Assembly (NCBI GenBank): GCA_964516765.1
Contig: CAZEWZ010000003.1
Coordinates: forward strand, 80,404-144,403
Direction: 5' to 3'
Length of the DNA stretch: 64,000 bases
Source: CAZEWZ01 sp964516765
GTDB lineage: Bacteria > Bacteroidota > Bacteroidia > Flavobacteriales > UBA7430
The notes below the pieces were generated by a model that worked only from the letters and a program-made list of their open reading frames with translations, did no database searches and had not been told where the DNA came from. Of this stretch, positions 8,389-17,412 are shown in pieces. Numbering within the stretch: position 1 is the stretch's first letter; every line of letters starts with the position of its first letter. The position numbers and the translations under genes were made by a program.

Positions 8389-9594
8389 ATGAAAGTAGCA
8401 GTAATAGGTGGAGGAGCTGCAGGATTTTTCTCAGCATTTTCTTCTAAAGAACATCATCCAAATGCGGAGGTTTTTCTTTATGAAAAATCTGATAAAATTC
8501 TTTCAAAAGTGAAAATATCAGGAGGAGGAAGGTGCAATGTAACACATGCTTGTTTTCAACCCTCTGCGCTATCAAAATTCTACCCCAGAGGCGCCAAGTC
8601 ACTAAAAAAGGCATTTATAGTTTTTCAACCCAAGGACACAATTAAATGGTTTTCTGATAGAGGCGTGGCATTAAAAACGGAATCGGATAATAGAATATTT
8701 CCTATTTCTAACAATTCTCAAACTATTGTGGATTGCTTTTTAAGAGAGCTTCAAATTAAAAAAATTGAACTAATTAAGAATGCTAGAATTCTTGAGATAA
8801 TTCCTAATATTAATGGTTATTATCTGTGTTTTAAAAATCACAAAATACTTTTTGATAAGGTGATTATTGCTTCTGGAGGAAGCGCGAAATCTAGAGGGTT
8901 TGATTGGTTGAAAAATTTAGGACACCACATTATTGCGCCTATTCCATCCTTATTTACTTTTAATATGCCAAATGAATCGATTACGAGACTTATGGGAGTA
9001 GTTGTTGATAATGCAACGGTTCGCATTCAGGGAACCAAACTTGAATATCAAGGGCCTGTATTGATTACGCATTGGGGAATGAGTGGCCCAGGTATTTTAA
9101 AGTTATCCTCGTGGGGGGCAAGATTTTTACATGATAGAAATTACGAATGTAATATTCAGATTAATTGGATTTCAATAAAAAATGAACAGGATGTTTTTCA
9201 TCTTTTTTCAGAAATGTTTGATTCATTCAAGCGAAAAAAAATGGCGAATGCAAACCCTTTTTCTTTACCCAGTCGTATTTGGCTTTATTTTCTAGATCGA
9301 TTGCAAATTTCCCCAAACTCTATTTGGTTAGATTTATCTAAGAAAAACCTTAATAGATTGATTAACATATTGTTAAATGATGTTTACGTAGTTTCAGGAA
9401 AAACCACTTTTAAAGAAGAGTTTGTAATATGTGGAGGAGTATCTATGGACGATGTCCGCGTGAATACAATGGAAAGTAAAGTTTGCCCGAATATTTATTT
9501 TGCTGGAGAAGTTCTGAATATAGACGGAATTACTGGTGGATTTAATTTTCAATCTGCCTGGACCACAGGATTTATAGCTGGAAAACTAGAGTAA
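8389..9594 (+). CDS. HI0933-like FAD-dependent flavoprotein (NAD(P)/FAD oxidoreductase family)
   Basis: A 401-residue flavoprotein of the HI0933/YhiN family, whose substrate is generally unknown. The dinucleotide-binding motif GGGAAG is at residues 7-12, and the family signature KISGGGRCNVTH lies near residue 45. The C-terminal FAD-contacting region includes VCGG-type and GITGGFNFQSAW stretches. It sits alone between the typA terminator and the methyltransferase promoter. A near-consensus -7 element, TATTCTTG at 8377-8384, ends 4 bases before the ATG, suggesting a very short or absent leader. Confidence 0.92.
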   Translation: MKVAVIGGGAAGFFSAFSSKEHHPNAEVFLYEKSDKILSKVKISGGGRCNVTHACFQPSALSKFYPRGAKSLKKAFIVFQPKDTIKWFSDRGVALKTESDNRIFPISNNSQTIVDCFLRELQIKKIELIKNARILEIIPNINGYYLCFKNHKILFDKVIIASGGSAKSRGFDWLKNLGHHIIAPIPSLFTFNMPNESITRLMGVVVDNATVRIQGTKLEYQGPVLITHWGMSGPGILKLSSWGARFLHDRNYECNIQINWISIKNEQDVFHLFSEMFDSFKRKKMANANPFSLPSRIWLYFLDRLQISPNSIWLDLSKKNLNRLINILLNDVYVVSGKTTFKEEFVICGGVSMDDVRVNTMESKVCPNIYFAGEVLNIDGITGGFNFQSAWTTGFIAGKLE

Positions 9595-9650
9595 ATTATT
9601 CAGGGGTCACAGTTATATACTACCCTTTTTTATAAGCTCATTGAAATAGG

Positions 9651-9658
9651 TATATTTG
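9651..9658 (+). promoter_or_regulatory. -7 element of the THUMP methyltransferase-priA operon
   Basis: TATATTTG matches the consensus exactly. It overlaps the TTG codon at 9656 that would open the longest reading frame, so transcription should begin downstream of that TTG. This supports ATG 9677 (or 9683) as the start. Confidence 0.6.
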
Positions 9659-9676
9659 AACTCATTTAAATGGTTT

Positions 9677-10861
9677 ATGGGCATGCCAAATAATAACAAA
9701 AAACAGAGTGATAATTTTGAAATGATTGCAAAGACCTATCATGGACTGGAAGATATTCTTGCTAAAGAGCTCCTAAAATTAGGAGCAAAAAATATTCAAA
9801 CCCTTCGTCGTGCAGTCAAATTTAAAGGAGATTTAGGTTTTATGTATAAAGCTAATTTATCTCTTAGAACAGCAGTGCGAATTATAAAACCCATCAAGAC
9901 TTTTGTAGTCAGAAATGATGAAGAACTTTATAAAGAACTTCGAAATATTGATTGGGAAGAGTATATGACAATTGATGACAAGTTTGCAGTTGATTCCTTT
10001 GTTAATTCTCCTCATTTTAATCATTCATTGTATGTTGCATTGAAAACTAAAGATGCCGTTGTGGATCAGTTCAGAGATAAGTGTGGAATGAGGCCTGATG
10101 TAGATCTTGACCATCCCAATCTGAGAATTAATATTCATATAAATAAGGAAACTTGTACCGTATCCTTAGATAGCTCAGGGAAATCATTACATAAAAGAGG
10201 TTATCGTATAGAAACCAATGATGCTCCTATATCTGAGGCTCTCGCTGCTGGACTTATTCTACTTAGTGGTTGGGATAAAAAATCAATTTTCGTAGACGGA
10301 ATGTGTGGTTCAGGTACTTTTTTAATTGAGGCCGCCATGATTTCTTCAAATATTCCAGCAAATATAAATAGGGCTCATTTTTCTTTCCAGGATTGGCCAG
10401 ATTTCGACGAAGATCTGTGGACATTAATTAGGGAAAGTCAATTGAAACGTTCAAAGGACTGTTTTGGGAAGATTATTGGGTACGATTTAGATCCGCATAC
10501 GGTAGAATCCGCCAAGAAGAATATTGAAAATGCAGGATTAAATGAATATATTGACATTTATTGTGCTAATTTTTTTGACACTCACAAGCCAGAAGGTCCT
10601 ACTCATTTAGTGTTCAACCCCCCCTATGGTGTTAGACTTCAGGGAGATATACCTCAAATGTATGAATCAATTGGTAATACTTTAAAGAAGAATTATTCTG
10701 GTGCTGAAGCTTGGTTTCTAAGCTCCCACATGGAAGGTTTAAAACATGTTGGTCTTAGATCTTCAAGAAAGATCGAGATTTATCAAGCAAAGTTAGAATG
10801 TAGGTTTGTCAAGTATGAAATGTATAATGGCTCTAAGAAACTGATAAAAAAAGACCTTTGA
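9677..10861 (+). CDS. THUMP-domain class I RNA methyltransferase (RlmL N-terminal/YcbY-like)
   Basis: Likely a 23S rRNA guanine-N2 methyltransferase of the RlmL type, comprising only the methyltransferase half. The N-terminal ferredoxin-like plus THUMP region starts at FEMIAKTYHGLEDILAKEL. The Rossmann methyltransferase domain begins around DGMCGSGTFLIEAA (SAM motif I), and the catalytic FNPPYG tetrapeptide region lies near residue 315. The longest frame starts at TTG 9656, but that codon lies inside the promoter; ATG 9677 is the first start downstream, and 9683 is nearly as good. The stop overlaps the TTG start of priA by four bases, so the two are likely translationally coupled. Confidence 0.92.
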   Translation: MGMPNNNKKQSDNFEMIAKTYHGLEDILAKELLKLGAKNIQTLRRAVKFKGDLGFMYKANLSLRTAVRIIKPIKTFVVRNDEELYKELRNIDWEEYMTIDDKFAVDSFVNSPHFNHSLYVALKTKDAVVDQFRDKCGMRPDVDLDHPNLRINIHINKETCTVSLDSSGKSLHKRGYRIETNDAPISEALAAGLILLSGWDKKSIFVDGMCGSGTFLIEAAMISSNIPANINRAHFSFQDWPDFDEDLWTLIRESQLKRSKDCFGKIIGYDLDPHTVESAKKNIENAGLNEYIDIYCANFFDTHKPEGPTHLVFNPPYGVRLQGDIPQMYESIGNTLKKNYSGAEAWFLSSHMEGLKHVGLRSSRKIEIYQAKLECRFVKYEMYNGSKKLIKKDL

Positions 10862-13299
10862 TTTTCCTTGAACCATGCTATATTGATGTTATTCTTCCTC
10901 TACCGATAAATCAAAAGTTTACTTATCAAATAACGAAGGAATACTTTTCTAAAATTCAAGTAGGTTGTCGGGTTGCAGTTCCATTTGGTCGAACAAAAGT
11001 GTATGCAGGAATCGTTTCCAATTTTCATTGTATCGAGCCCGAATATGAAGTAAAGTATGTTCTCGAAGTTTTAGATGAGACTCCCATAGTTTCTTCCTCA
11101 CATATTAATTTTTGGCAATGGATGGCTGATTACTACATGTGTTCTCTGGGGGAAGTTTTTAATGCTGCTTTACCTTCCACCTTTAAGCTAGCTAACGAAA
11201 CTTTTGTGGTTCTTCATTCTGAATGGAATGAAGACAGTTCTAAACTGAACGATAATGAATATTTAATCGTTGAAGCTATTCAAATTCATAAGCGTCTGAA
11301 AATTCAGGAAATTGCACAGATTTTAGAAAGGAAATCGGTATTACCACTAATCAAAATGATGCAGGAACGCAAGATTATTGAAATTGAGTCTGAAGTTTAT
11401 GAACGCTTTAATCCCAAAATGTCAAAAATTATTCGTCTTTCATCAGAATTAACTCCCCAGTCTGCTCGCAGTCTATTGAGTACTTTTAGACATTCACCTA
11501 AGCAAGCATCTTTTTTAGAATATTTTTTGACAGAAAGAGTTCCTGAGGTTCCAATTCATAAATTTTGTAAGGAAAATGGATTAAAGACTTCCTACGCTAA
11601 AGGTTTAGTAAACAAAGGAATAATTCAAATTGAGGAGGTGGAAGTTAACCGATTAAAGAAAGAATTAGTATTGTCCGATCCATTGGTTGATTTAAATCCT
11701 GAACAAGTCGAGGTATTGAAAAACCTTCGAGCATCAAAAAAGGGAGTTAATCTTCTTCATGGAGTCACATCAAGTGGTAAAACAGAAGTCTACATCCATT
11801 TAATGAAAGACTACATCGATTTGGGAAAGCAGATTCTTTTATTGGTTCCTGAGATAGCTCTTACTATTCAACTAGTAAACAGATTAAAGCTCGCTTTTGG
11901 TGACCAAGTAGGTGTATATCATTCCCGATTTGGAATTAATGAGAGATCAGAACTTTGGCGAGATGTAAAAAGTAATCTCCGATTTCCAATTATTGTGGGA
12001 ACCCGATCTTCTGTTTTTTTACCTTTTGATAAGCTAGGACTTATCATTGTTGATGAAGAGCATGAAAGTTCATTCAAACAACAAGATCCTGCTCCCAGAT
12101 ATAATGCTAGAGATGTCGCAGTTGCGTTGGGTAATTATTATAAGGCTAAAGTATTATTAGGGTCTGCAACTCCTTCTATAGAAACATCCTTTAATGTTTA
12201 TAATGAGAAATACGGGATTTATTCCTTGAAAACTAGATTTGGAGGATTCAGTTTCCCAGAGATGACCTTGGTAGATATTTCATACGAGCACAAGAGAAAA
12301 CGTATGAATGGTCATTTTTCTGAACAACTTCTTGTTTCTATTCAAGATACTTTTGATCGAGGTGAACAAGTTCTTTTATTTCAGAATCGACGGGGTTTTG
12401 CCCCTCAACAAGAATGTCAGTCTTGTGGACATGTTTCTCACTGTAAACATTGTGATGTGAGTTTGACTTTTCATAAAAAAAGCAATCGTCTACGTTGTCA
12501 CTATTGTGGTTATGCAGAACCTAACTCTCCAAACTGTAAGTCTTGTAAAAAACCAGCTCTTAAGATGAAAGGGTTTGGAACAGAAAAGATTGAAGATGAA
12601 TTACAGCAGATATTTCCAGATCGCCTGATTCAGCGAATGGATCTAGACACCACTAGAAATAAAGGAGCTTATGAGAAATTACTGAATAGATTTGAAGACC
12701 ATGAGATTGATGTACTTGTTGGTACTCAAATGATTTCAAAGGGATTAGATTTCTCTAATGTAGGTTTAGTTGGCGTTCTCAATGCAGATCAAATGTTAAA
12801 TTTTCCAAATTTCAGAGCCTTTGAAAGAGCTTTTCAGATGCTTTGTCAGATTTCTGGTCGAGCCGGTAGAAAAAAGTCTGGAAGTCGAGTCCTCATTCAA
12901 ACTTTTCAAGTTGATCATGATATTTTAAAATGGGTTAAGGGCCATAATTATAAGGATTTACTTGTGTCCCAACTTCAAGAACGTCAAGCTTTTAGATACC
13001 CCCCTTATTTTAGATTAATTCATATTACTGTTCGTCATCGAAATCGCTATTCAACCGATCAAGCCTCTCAATTGTTAGCCTCTTCTCTCAGAACTGTTTT
13101 TGAACATAGAGTGCTGGGACCGGAATATCCTTCTTTTGAGAGGCTAAAGGGATTTTATCAAAAGCAAATTTTGATCAAGTTAGAACGTGACCTTTCCTAT
13201 TCTGATGCAAAGAATAGGCTTAATAAATTTGTGAATAATTTGAAATCTAATGTATTATTCAAAGGGGTTCATATTCGATTAGACATCGATCCATACTAA
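10858..13299 (+). CDS. priA: Primosomal protein N' (replication restart helicase)
   Basis: PriA recognises stalled forks and reloads the replisome. At 813 residues it is full length. The order is: N-terminal DNA-binding part (CYIDVILPLPINQKFTY); Walker A GVTSSGKTE near residue 301; DEEH box near 397; a zinc-binding insert with eight cysteines in four CxxC pairs (CQSC, CKHC, CHYC, CKSC) around residues 520-560; then motifs VGTQMISKGLDF and QISGRAGR. The only plausible start is TTG at 10858, overlapping the upstream stop as TTGA; the next Met in frame is about 85 residues in and would delete conserved sequence. Confidence 0.96.
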   Translation: MIFLEPCYIDVILPLPINQKFTYQITKEYFSKIQVGCRVAVPFGRTKVYAGIVSNFHCIEPEYEVKYVLEVLDETPIVSSSHINFWQWMADYYMCSLGEVFNAALPSTFKLANETFVVLHSEWNEDSSKLNDNEYLIVEAIQIHKRLKIQEIAQILERKSVLPLIKMMQERKIIEIESEVYERFNPKMSKIIRLSSELTPQSARSLLSTFRHSPKQASFLEYFLTERVPEVPIHKFCKENGLKTSYAKGLVNKGIIQIEEVEVNRLKKELVLSDPLVDLNPEQVEVLKNLRASKKGVNLLHGVTSSGKTEVYIHLMKDYIDLGKQILLLVPEIALTIQLVNRLKLAFGDQVGVYHSRFGINERSELWRDVKSNLRFPIIVGTRSSVFLPFDKLGLIIVDEEHESSFKQQDPAPRYNARDVAVALGNYYKAKVLLGSATPSIETSFNVYNEKYGIYSLKTRFGGFSFPEMTLVDISYEHKRKRMNGHFSEQLLVSIQDTFDRGEQVLLFQNRRGFAPQQECQSCGHVSHCKHCDVSLTFHKKSNRLRCHYCGYAEPNSPNCKSCKKPALKMKGFGTEKIEDELQQIFPDRLIQRMDLDTTRNKGAYEKLLNRFEDHEIDVLVGTQMISKGLDFSNVGLVGVLNADQMLNFPNFRAFERAFQMLCQISGRAGRKKSGSRVLIQTFQVDHDILKWVKGHNYKDLLVSQLQERQAFRYPPYFRLIHITVRHRNRYSTDQASQLLASSLRTVFEHRVLGPEYPSFERLKGFYQKQILIKLERDLSYSDAKNRLNKFVNNLKSNVLFKGVHIRLDIDPY

Positions 13300-13377
13300 T
13301 TGTAAATAGATCCTTTAAAATCTTTTTTTAATTTAAATTTAGTCAAATTAATATTACATATTATTTTAAATAATTAG

Positions 13378-13385
13378 TAATTTTG
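13378..13385 (+). promoter_or_regulatory. -7 element upstream of the broken small gene
   Basis: TAATTTTG matches TAnnTTTG and lies 39 bases before the ATG at 13425. It supports the idea that the small gene downstream is, or recently was, expressed. Confidence 0.4.
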
Positions 13386-13424
13386 TGAAAAATTATCTTG
13401 TACAATTCGCTTAAATTTAAAAAA

Positions 13425-13596
13425 ATGAATTTAAATCATATTATTCAAAACCGAAGAAATTGTCTCATGTTTATGGGCTGTTCAAAGCATACTTCTTACT
13501 GCTCATGAAAATAATTTTCCGGTTCAAGGGATTACAGAATTAAGGACTTATGATGACCAAATGAAAACTTTTGTAGGTTTTGATTCTAAAGACTAA
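13425..13596 (+). pseudogene. Small gene with one frameshift (about 56 residues if repaired)
   Basis: An ATG at 13425 opens the reading MNLNHI and then runs out of frame. One base later in register, a frame reads FKTEEIVSCLWAVQSILLTA and continues through GITELRTYDDQMKTFVGF to TAA at 13594-13596. The span is 172 bases, one more than a multiple of three, so removing a single base around 13440-13446 gives a continuous 56-residue protein. The downstream part has balanced, non-low-complexity composition, unlike the surrounding AT-rich DNA. I do not recognise the family. It could be a recent pseudogene, a programmed frameshift or an assembly error. An upstream -7 element is present. Confidence 0.45.
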
Positions 13597-13697
13597 GTAT
13601 TGGTTTCTTCTTTATCTAGGTAAATCTGATTTATCTTATAATAAACGTATACGACTTTCAAGTGCTGAGTAAAACACAATTGAAATAATTTCGAATA

Positions 13698-14675
13698 ATG
13701 ATTAAAATACTAGTTACAGGAGCTACGGGTTTTGCAGGTGGAAATATACTTTGTTATTTAGCTGATAAGTATAGTCCCACCGAAGTTATTGGTTCAGGAC
13801 GAAATAAAGAAAAAGCGAAAGAATTAATTGCCCAAGGGTATTCTATTCTAGTTGGTGATCTATTAGATATTGATTTTGTTAGAGACATGCTTTCAGGTTT
13901 TGATGTCATTGTCCATTGTGCGGCTAAGTCATCAATTTGGGGTTCCTATGACTCTTTTTATAAAGCAAATGTGCTTGCGACCAAAAATCTCTTAGAAGTT
14001 GTCCCTCAAGGAAAACAAATTATCTATATATCTACTGCTAATATTTATTTTGATTACTCACATAGGTTATATATAACTGAGAAAGAACATCGTCCAAACG
14101 CCTATAGCAATCACTATGCGAATACCAAATACGAGGCCGAGCGCATGGTTCTTGAAAGCTCCGGTTTATTTTCTGTTGCCCTTCGTCCAAGAGCGATTAT
14201 AGGAGTTGGAGATACTGTTGTTTTCCCTAGGCTTATAAAGACTTATAAAGATGGCAAGTTGCGTTTGATTGGTAAGGGCGACAATATTATTGATTTTACC
14301 TCTATAAATAATCTATGCCATGCCGTAAATTTGTGTATTGAAAACAAAGAAAAAGCCCACGCCGAGATGTTTAATGTTACGAATGGAGATACGATTAAAC
14401 TTTGGGATCAGATAATACTGATTTTATCTCAATTTGGCCTTGAATCGGATTTAAAATCGGTGCCTTATTCATTAGCTTATATTGTGGCTCGGTTTAATGA
14501 AATCATAGCTCGAGATGATGATCCAGAACCCAGTATAAGTGTTTATGGATTAGCGGTATTAAAATATTCTGTAACTTTGAGTATCGAAAAAATATGTAAT
14601 CAGTTAGGCTATACTCCTGTTGAAAGTTCTACTGAGACAGTAGCTAATTTTGTTGAATGGTACAAAAATAGATAA
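13698..14675 (+). CDS. NAD(P)-dependent epimerase/dehydratase (extended SDR)
   Basis: A 325-residue extended short-chain dehydrogenase/reductase. The Rossmann motif TGATGFAGG is at residues 7-15, DLLD is at the end of the fourth strand region, and the active-site YANTK (the YxxxK pair) is near residue 145. The C-terminal substrate-binding half contains IDFTSINNLCHAV, a stretch typical of sugar- or sterol-type SDRs. The substrate cannot be told from sequence; related Bacteroidota proteins are annotated as nucleoside-sugar epimerases or 3-beta-hydroxysteroid-type dehydrogenases. It is convergent with the pseudouridine synthase gene, with only seven bases between stops. Confidence 0.9.
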   Translation: MIKILVTGATGFAGGNILCYLADKYSPTEVIGSGRNKEKAKELIAQGYSILVGDLLDIDFVRDMLSGFDVIVHCAAKSSIWGSYDSFYKANVLATKNLLEVVPQGKQIIYISTANIYFDYSHRLYITEKEHRPNAYSNHYANTKYEAERMVLESSGLFSVALRPRAIIGVGDTVVFPRLIKTYKDGKLRLIGKGDNIIDFTSINNLCHAVNLCIENKEKAHAEMFNVTNGDTIKLWDQIILILSQFGLESDLKSVPYSLAYIVARFNEIIARDDDPEPSISVYGLAVLKYSVTLSIEKICNQLGYTPVESSTETVANFVEWYKNR

Positions 14676-14682
14676 TCGATTG

Positions 14683-15351
14683 TTAATTACATGCGTCCCA
14701 TATATTGTTTTTCGGTGCAGGTGCAATTATCTTAATCGATTTTTTACTAACGGGATGTATGAAGTTCATTCCTCTGGCATGAAGGCATATGGATGCATCC
14801 TTATTGGATCGCTTTGCCCCGTATTTTAAATCACCTTTAATAATTGATTTGCTATGTGATAATTGTACTCTAATTTGATGGTGTCTTCCCGTTACGGGTT
14901 TTACTTCAAGCAGAGTGTATCGGTCTAGTTTTTTTAGGGTTTTATAATGTAAGACAGAAAATATTGCACGGTCGAAGGGTTTTACAAAAGCCTGAGATTT
15001 ATTTGTTTTCTCATTTTTAATGAGGTAATGCTCTAGTTTTCCAAATTTGTTTGCAGGTGGATTTTCAACGATTGCCCAATAGGTTTTTTGAATGGTTTTA
15101 TTTCTAAACAGTTCATTCATTCTGCGAAGTGCTTTGCTAGTCTTAGCGAACAATACTAGGCCACTTACTGGTCTGTCTAATCGGTGGATTACACCACAAA
15201 ATATATTTCCTGGCTTTTTGTATCTTGTTCGCAAATAATCTTTGACCATTTCAGGCAAGGGAGTATCTCCTGTTTTATCTCCTTGGACAAGGTCTCCCGA
15301 CTTTTTGTTCACTGCAATAATGTGATTGTCTTCGTAAAGAATCTCAATCAT
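14683..15351 (-). CDS. RluA-family RNA pseudouridine synthase (short form)
   Basis: A 222-residue pseudouridine synthase without an S4 domain, so it is the RluA/TruC-like short type. The catalytic motif HRLDRPVSG is at residues 56-64, with Asp59 as the nucleophile. A second conserved block is PVTGRHHQIRVQL, and the C-terminal part has CLHARGMNFIHP. The target RNA is unknown. Its ATG overlaps the panB stop by one base (TAATG), so it is probably translated from the same mRNA as panB. It is the last gene of the operon. Confidence 0.93.
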   Translation of the reverse strand: MIEILYEDNHIIAVNKKSGDLVQGDKTGDTPLPEMVKDYLRTRYKKPGNIFCGVIHRLDRPVSGLVLFAKTSKALRRMNELFRNKTIQKTYWAIVENPPANKFGKLEHYLIKNEKTNKSQAFVKPFDRAIFSVLHYKTLKKLDRYTLLEVKPVTGRHHQIRVQLSHSKSIIKGDLKYGAKRSNKDASICLHARGMNFIHPVSKKSIKIIAPAPKNNIWDACN

Positions 15352-16169
15352 TAATATTGTTCATTTTCGTTGGGGAAATTTCTCATCTTCACATCATTTA
15401 CATACCCCTTTATAGCTGCTGTTATTTCGTCAAATAGAGAAAGGTATCTTCTCAAAAATCGAGGACTGAATTCGTGGGTCATTCCAAGCATATCATGAGT
15501 CACCAATACTTGACCATCTACATTACCCCCCGCTCCAATTCCGATTACAGGGATTTGAATTGATTCTGCAACTTTTTGTGCTAATTCAGCTGGCACTTTC
15601 TCAAGTACTAGTGCAAAACATCCAGTTTTTTCAAGAAGTTTTGCGTCAGATATAAGTTTTTTTGCTTCATGTTCTTTCTTTGCTCTAACAGAATATGTAC
15701 CAAATTTATAAATAGATTGGGGTGTTAATCCCAAATGACCCATCACTGGGATTCCAGCAGTGAGAATTCGCTCTACAGACTCAATTATTTCCGCACCACC
15801 TTCGAGTTTGATTGAATGTCCTCCAGACTCTTTCATTACTTTAATAGCTGAATTTAGAGCCTCAATTGAGTTACCTTGATAGGTTCCAAAAGGAAGGTCT
15901 ACCACAACTAAAGCCCGATCTACCGCACGGACCACAGAAGAAGCATGATATATCATTTGGTCTAAAGTAATGGGTAGAGTAGTCTCGTGACCAGCCATCA
16001 CATTCGAAGCAGAGTCGCCAACTAATATAATGTCAATTCCAGCAGAGTCTACCATTTTAGCCATTGTGAAATCATATGCTGTAAGCATGGAAATCATTTC
16101 TCCATTGCGCTTCATTTCTTGAAGCACATTGGTTGTTATTTTTTTAAAATCTTTTTTTTGTACCGACAT
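15351..16169 (-). CDS. panB: 3-methyl-2-oxobutanoate hydroxymethyltransferase
   Basis: First committed step of pantothenate synthesis: it transfers a hydroxymethyl group from methylene-THF to 2-oxoisovalerate. The protein has 272 residues from the chosen start. Family stretches are MLTAYDFTMAKMVDSAGID, LVGDSASNVMAGHETT, the Mg-binding VKLEGG-like IKLEGGAEI, GHLGLTPQS, and IGIGAGGNVDGQVLV. A start 12 bases further up (16181) is possible, but the family normally begins at MSVQKKDFK. The chosen ATG at 16167-16169 lies right behind the upstream stop at 16171. No other pan genes are in the window. Confidence 0.95.
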   Translation of the reverse strand: MSVQKKDFKKITTNVLQEMKRNGEMISMLTAYDFTMAKMVDSAGIDIILVGDSASNVMAGHETTLPITLDQMIYHASSVVRAVDRALVVVDLPFGTYQGNSIEALNSAIKVMKESGGHSIKLEGGAEIIESVERILTAGIPVMGHLGLTPQSIYKFGTYSVRAKKEHEAKKLISDAKLLEKTGCFALVLEKVPAELAQKVAESIQIPVIGIGAGGNVDGQVLVTHDMLGMTHEFSPRFLRRYLSLFDEITAAIKGYVNDVKMRNFPNENEQY

Positions 16170-16170
16170 A

Positions 16171-17361
16171 TTATTCAGCATTTAGTTCAGGGACTTTAAT
16201 TCTTAAAGAATCAATGAATGGAATCGAATCAAGTAAAAGAGAATCTAGGGGATAAACGGTTGTGTCAATAACGCAGTATTTAATTAGTATTGAATCAATG
16301 AAATGCTGTTCCTCTATTTTTTTATCGATTACTTTTTGAAATAGTTCTATTTCTAGATTTTCGAAATTAATTTTCATATTTACCAGTGAATCTTTTAAGA
16401 TAGTATTTAATATTTTTAGTTGTCTATTTTTTAAAGTACTCTCTATTATCTTATGGCTTAAATCAAGAAGTAAGTCAACCTGATTGGTATCTACCGCTGA
16501 TTTAATTAACGCATATTGAGAATTTTCTTTATCTAATTGATTGTTTATTAAATCGAGAGAGCTTAGTTGTTTTTCAAGAATTCGAAGGGCATTTTCAAGT
16601 TCAATTGCTCGCGCATCTAATGATTGCTCTAATTCTATCTTTAAGTACTCATTTTCTTTAATTAGATTTTTTATTTCTTTTTCGGTCAAATATATTTTTG
16701 ATGGATCTCTATAAAGTTCATCTGCATATACATTAAAAAAGTCAACACGGCCTTTAGTTTCAGGGCCAATGAAAAGACCAAAACTTCCTTCCCATGACTC
16801 TTGCATACTGAAACTGTATAGCAACTGACTGTTAATATAAATATCGTGATCAATACCGTTTGTTCTAAGTTCAATGTCATTATACTCGTTAATTCCTTTG
16901 ATAATATTATTTTTAATCCATCCGTCTTTTCCTTCTTCAGTAACAATTTGATATCGTCCTTCAACTAATTGGCGTACTCTAAATTTATGAAATTTATTGA
17001 GTTCGAATATGATTGCTGATTTCCCATCTTTACTAGCGCGACAAATTATCCCAATACTTTGATTAGTGTTTTCCACAGGACCTAGCATTAATGAGCTTCG
17101 AATTCGAAAGCTAGTTATATCGTTTTCCCAATTTGATATAATTGCATAGGGACTTTCTTTTTTTGTTCGATTCATGAAATACTCTCCATCATCAAATACA
17201 AAAAAGTTGTCATTGTTAGTCTGAACTGGCCAAATTTCGTTTAGTTCCCCAAAGGATTCCTCAAAAAGTAATTGATTAAGCTTAATGTCAACAGTTTGTT
17301 GACAAATCCCTACACGATGAAAAAACACAATTAGGATACTAAAGCATAATATTTGTTTCAT
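16171..17361 (-). CDS. Secreted protein with laminin-G-like domain and C-terminal coiled coil, function unknown
   Basis: A 396-residue protein that I cannot name. MKQILCFSILIVFFHRVGICQ is a signal peptide, placing it in the periplasm or beyond. Residues about 25-220 read as a beta-sandwich of the concanavalin/LamG type (paired stretches FFVFDDGEYFMN, YNDIELRTNGIDHDIYINSQLLY, GSFGLFIGPETKGRVDFFNV), as in 3-keto-disaccharide-hydrolase-like domains. Residues about 225-360 form a long heptad-rich coiled coil. There is no visible sorting domain. The longest frame starts at 17382, but ATG 17361 begins the signal peptide, and a -7 element (17382-17389) supports it. It is first in the operon with panB. 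Confidence 0.85.
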   Translation of the reverse strand: MKQILCFSILIVFFHRVGICQQTVDIKLNQLLFEESFGELNEIWPVQTNNDNFFVFDDGEYFMNRTKKESPYAIISNWENDITSFRIRSSLMLGPVENTNQSIGIICRASKDGKSAIIFELNKFHKFRVRQLVEGRYQIVTEEGKDGWIKNNIIKGINEYNDIELRTNGIDHDIYINSQLLYSFSMQESWEGSFGLFIGPETKGRVDFFNVYADELYRDPSKIYLTEKEIKNLIKENEYLKIELEQSLDARAIELENALRILEKQLSSLDLINNQLDKENSQYALIKSAVDTNQVDLLLDLSHKIIESTLKNRQLKILNTILKDSLVNMKINFENLEIELFQKVIDKKIEEQHFIDSILIKYCVIDTTVYPLDSLLLDSIPFIDSLRIKVPELNAE

Positions 17362-17381
17362 AGTTGAGTATATTTGACCCA

Positions 17382-17389
17382 CAAAAGTA
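17382..17389 (-). promoter_or_regulatory. -7 element of the secreted protein-panB operon
   Basis: TACTTTTG on the minus strand matches TAnnTTTG and ends 20 bases before the ATG at 17361. It is divergent from, and 11 bases away from, the -7 element of the lipoprotein gene on the plus strand, so the two promoters overlap. Confidence 0.5.
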
Positions 17390-17400
17390 ATAAAATATAA

Positions 17401-17408
17401 TACCTTTG
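17401..17408 (+). promoter_or_regulatory. -7 element of the lipoprotein gene, implies leaderless mRNA
   Basis: TACCTTTG matches the consensus. It ends 4 bases before the ATG at 17413, so transcription would begin at or next to the start codon. TTTG at 17373-17376 is a possible -33, though the 24-base spacing is longer than usual. Confidence 0.5.
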
Positions 17409-17412
17409 TTTC

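Larger units (their letters stand above)
13300..13697. other. 400-base gap between priA and the epimerase gene
   Basis: This is the only gap over 300 bases in the window. It is very AT-rich at both ends. Its middle holds a -7 element (13378-13385) and a small coding-like stretch interrupted by one frameshift (13425-13596), described separately. I see no tRNA-like cloverleaf, strong terminator or repeat in the remainder. Confidence 0.7.
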
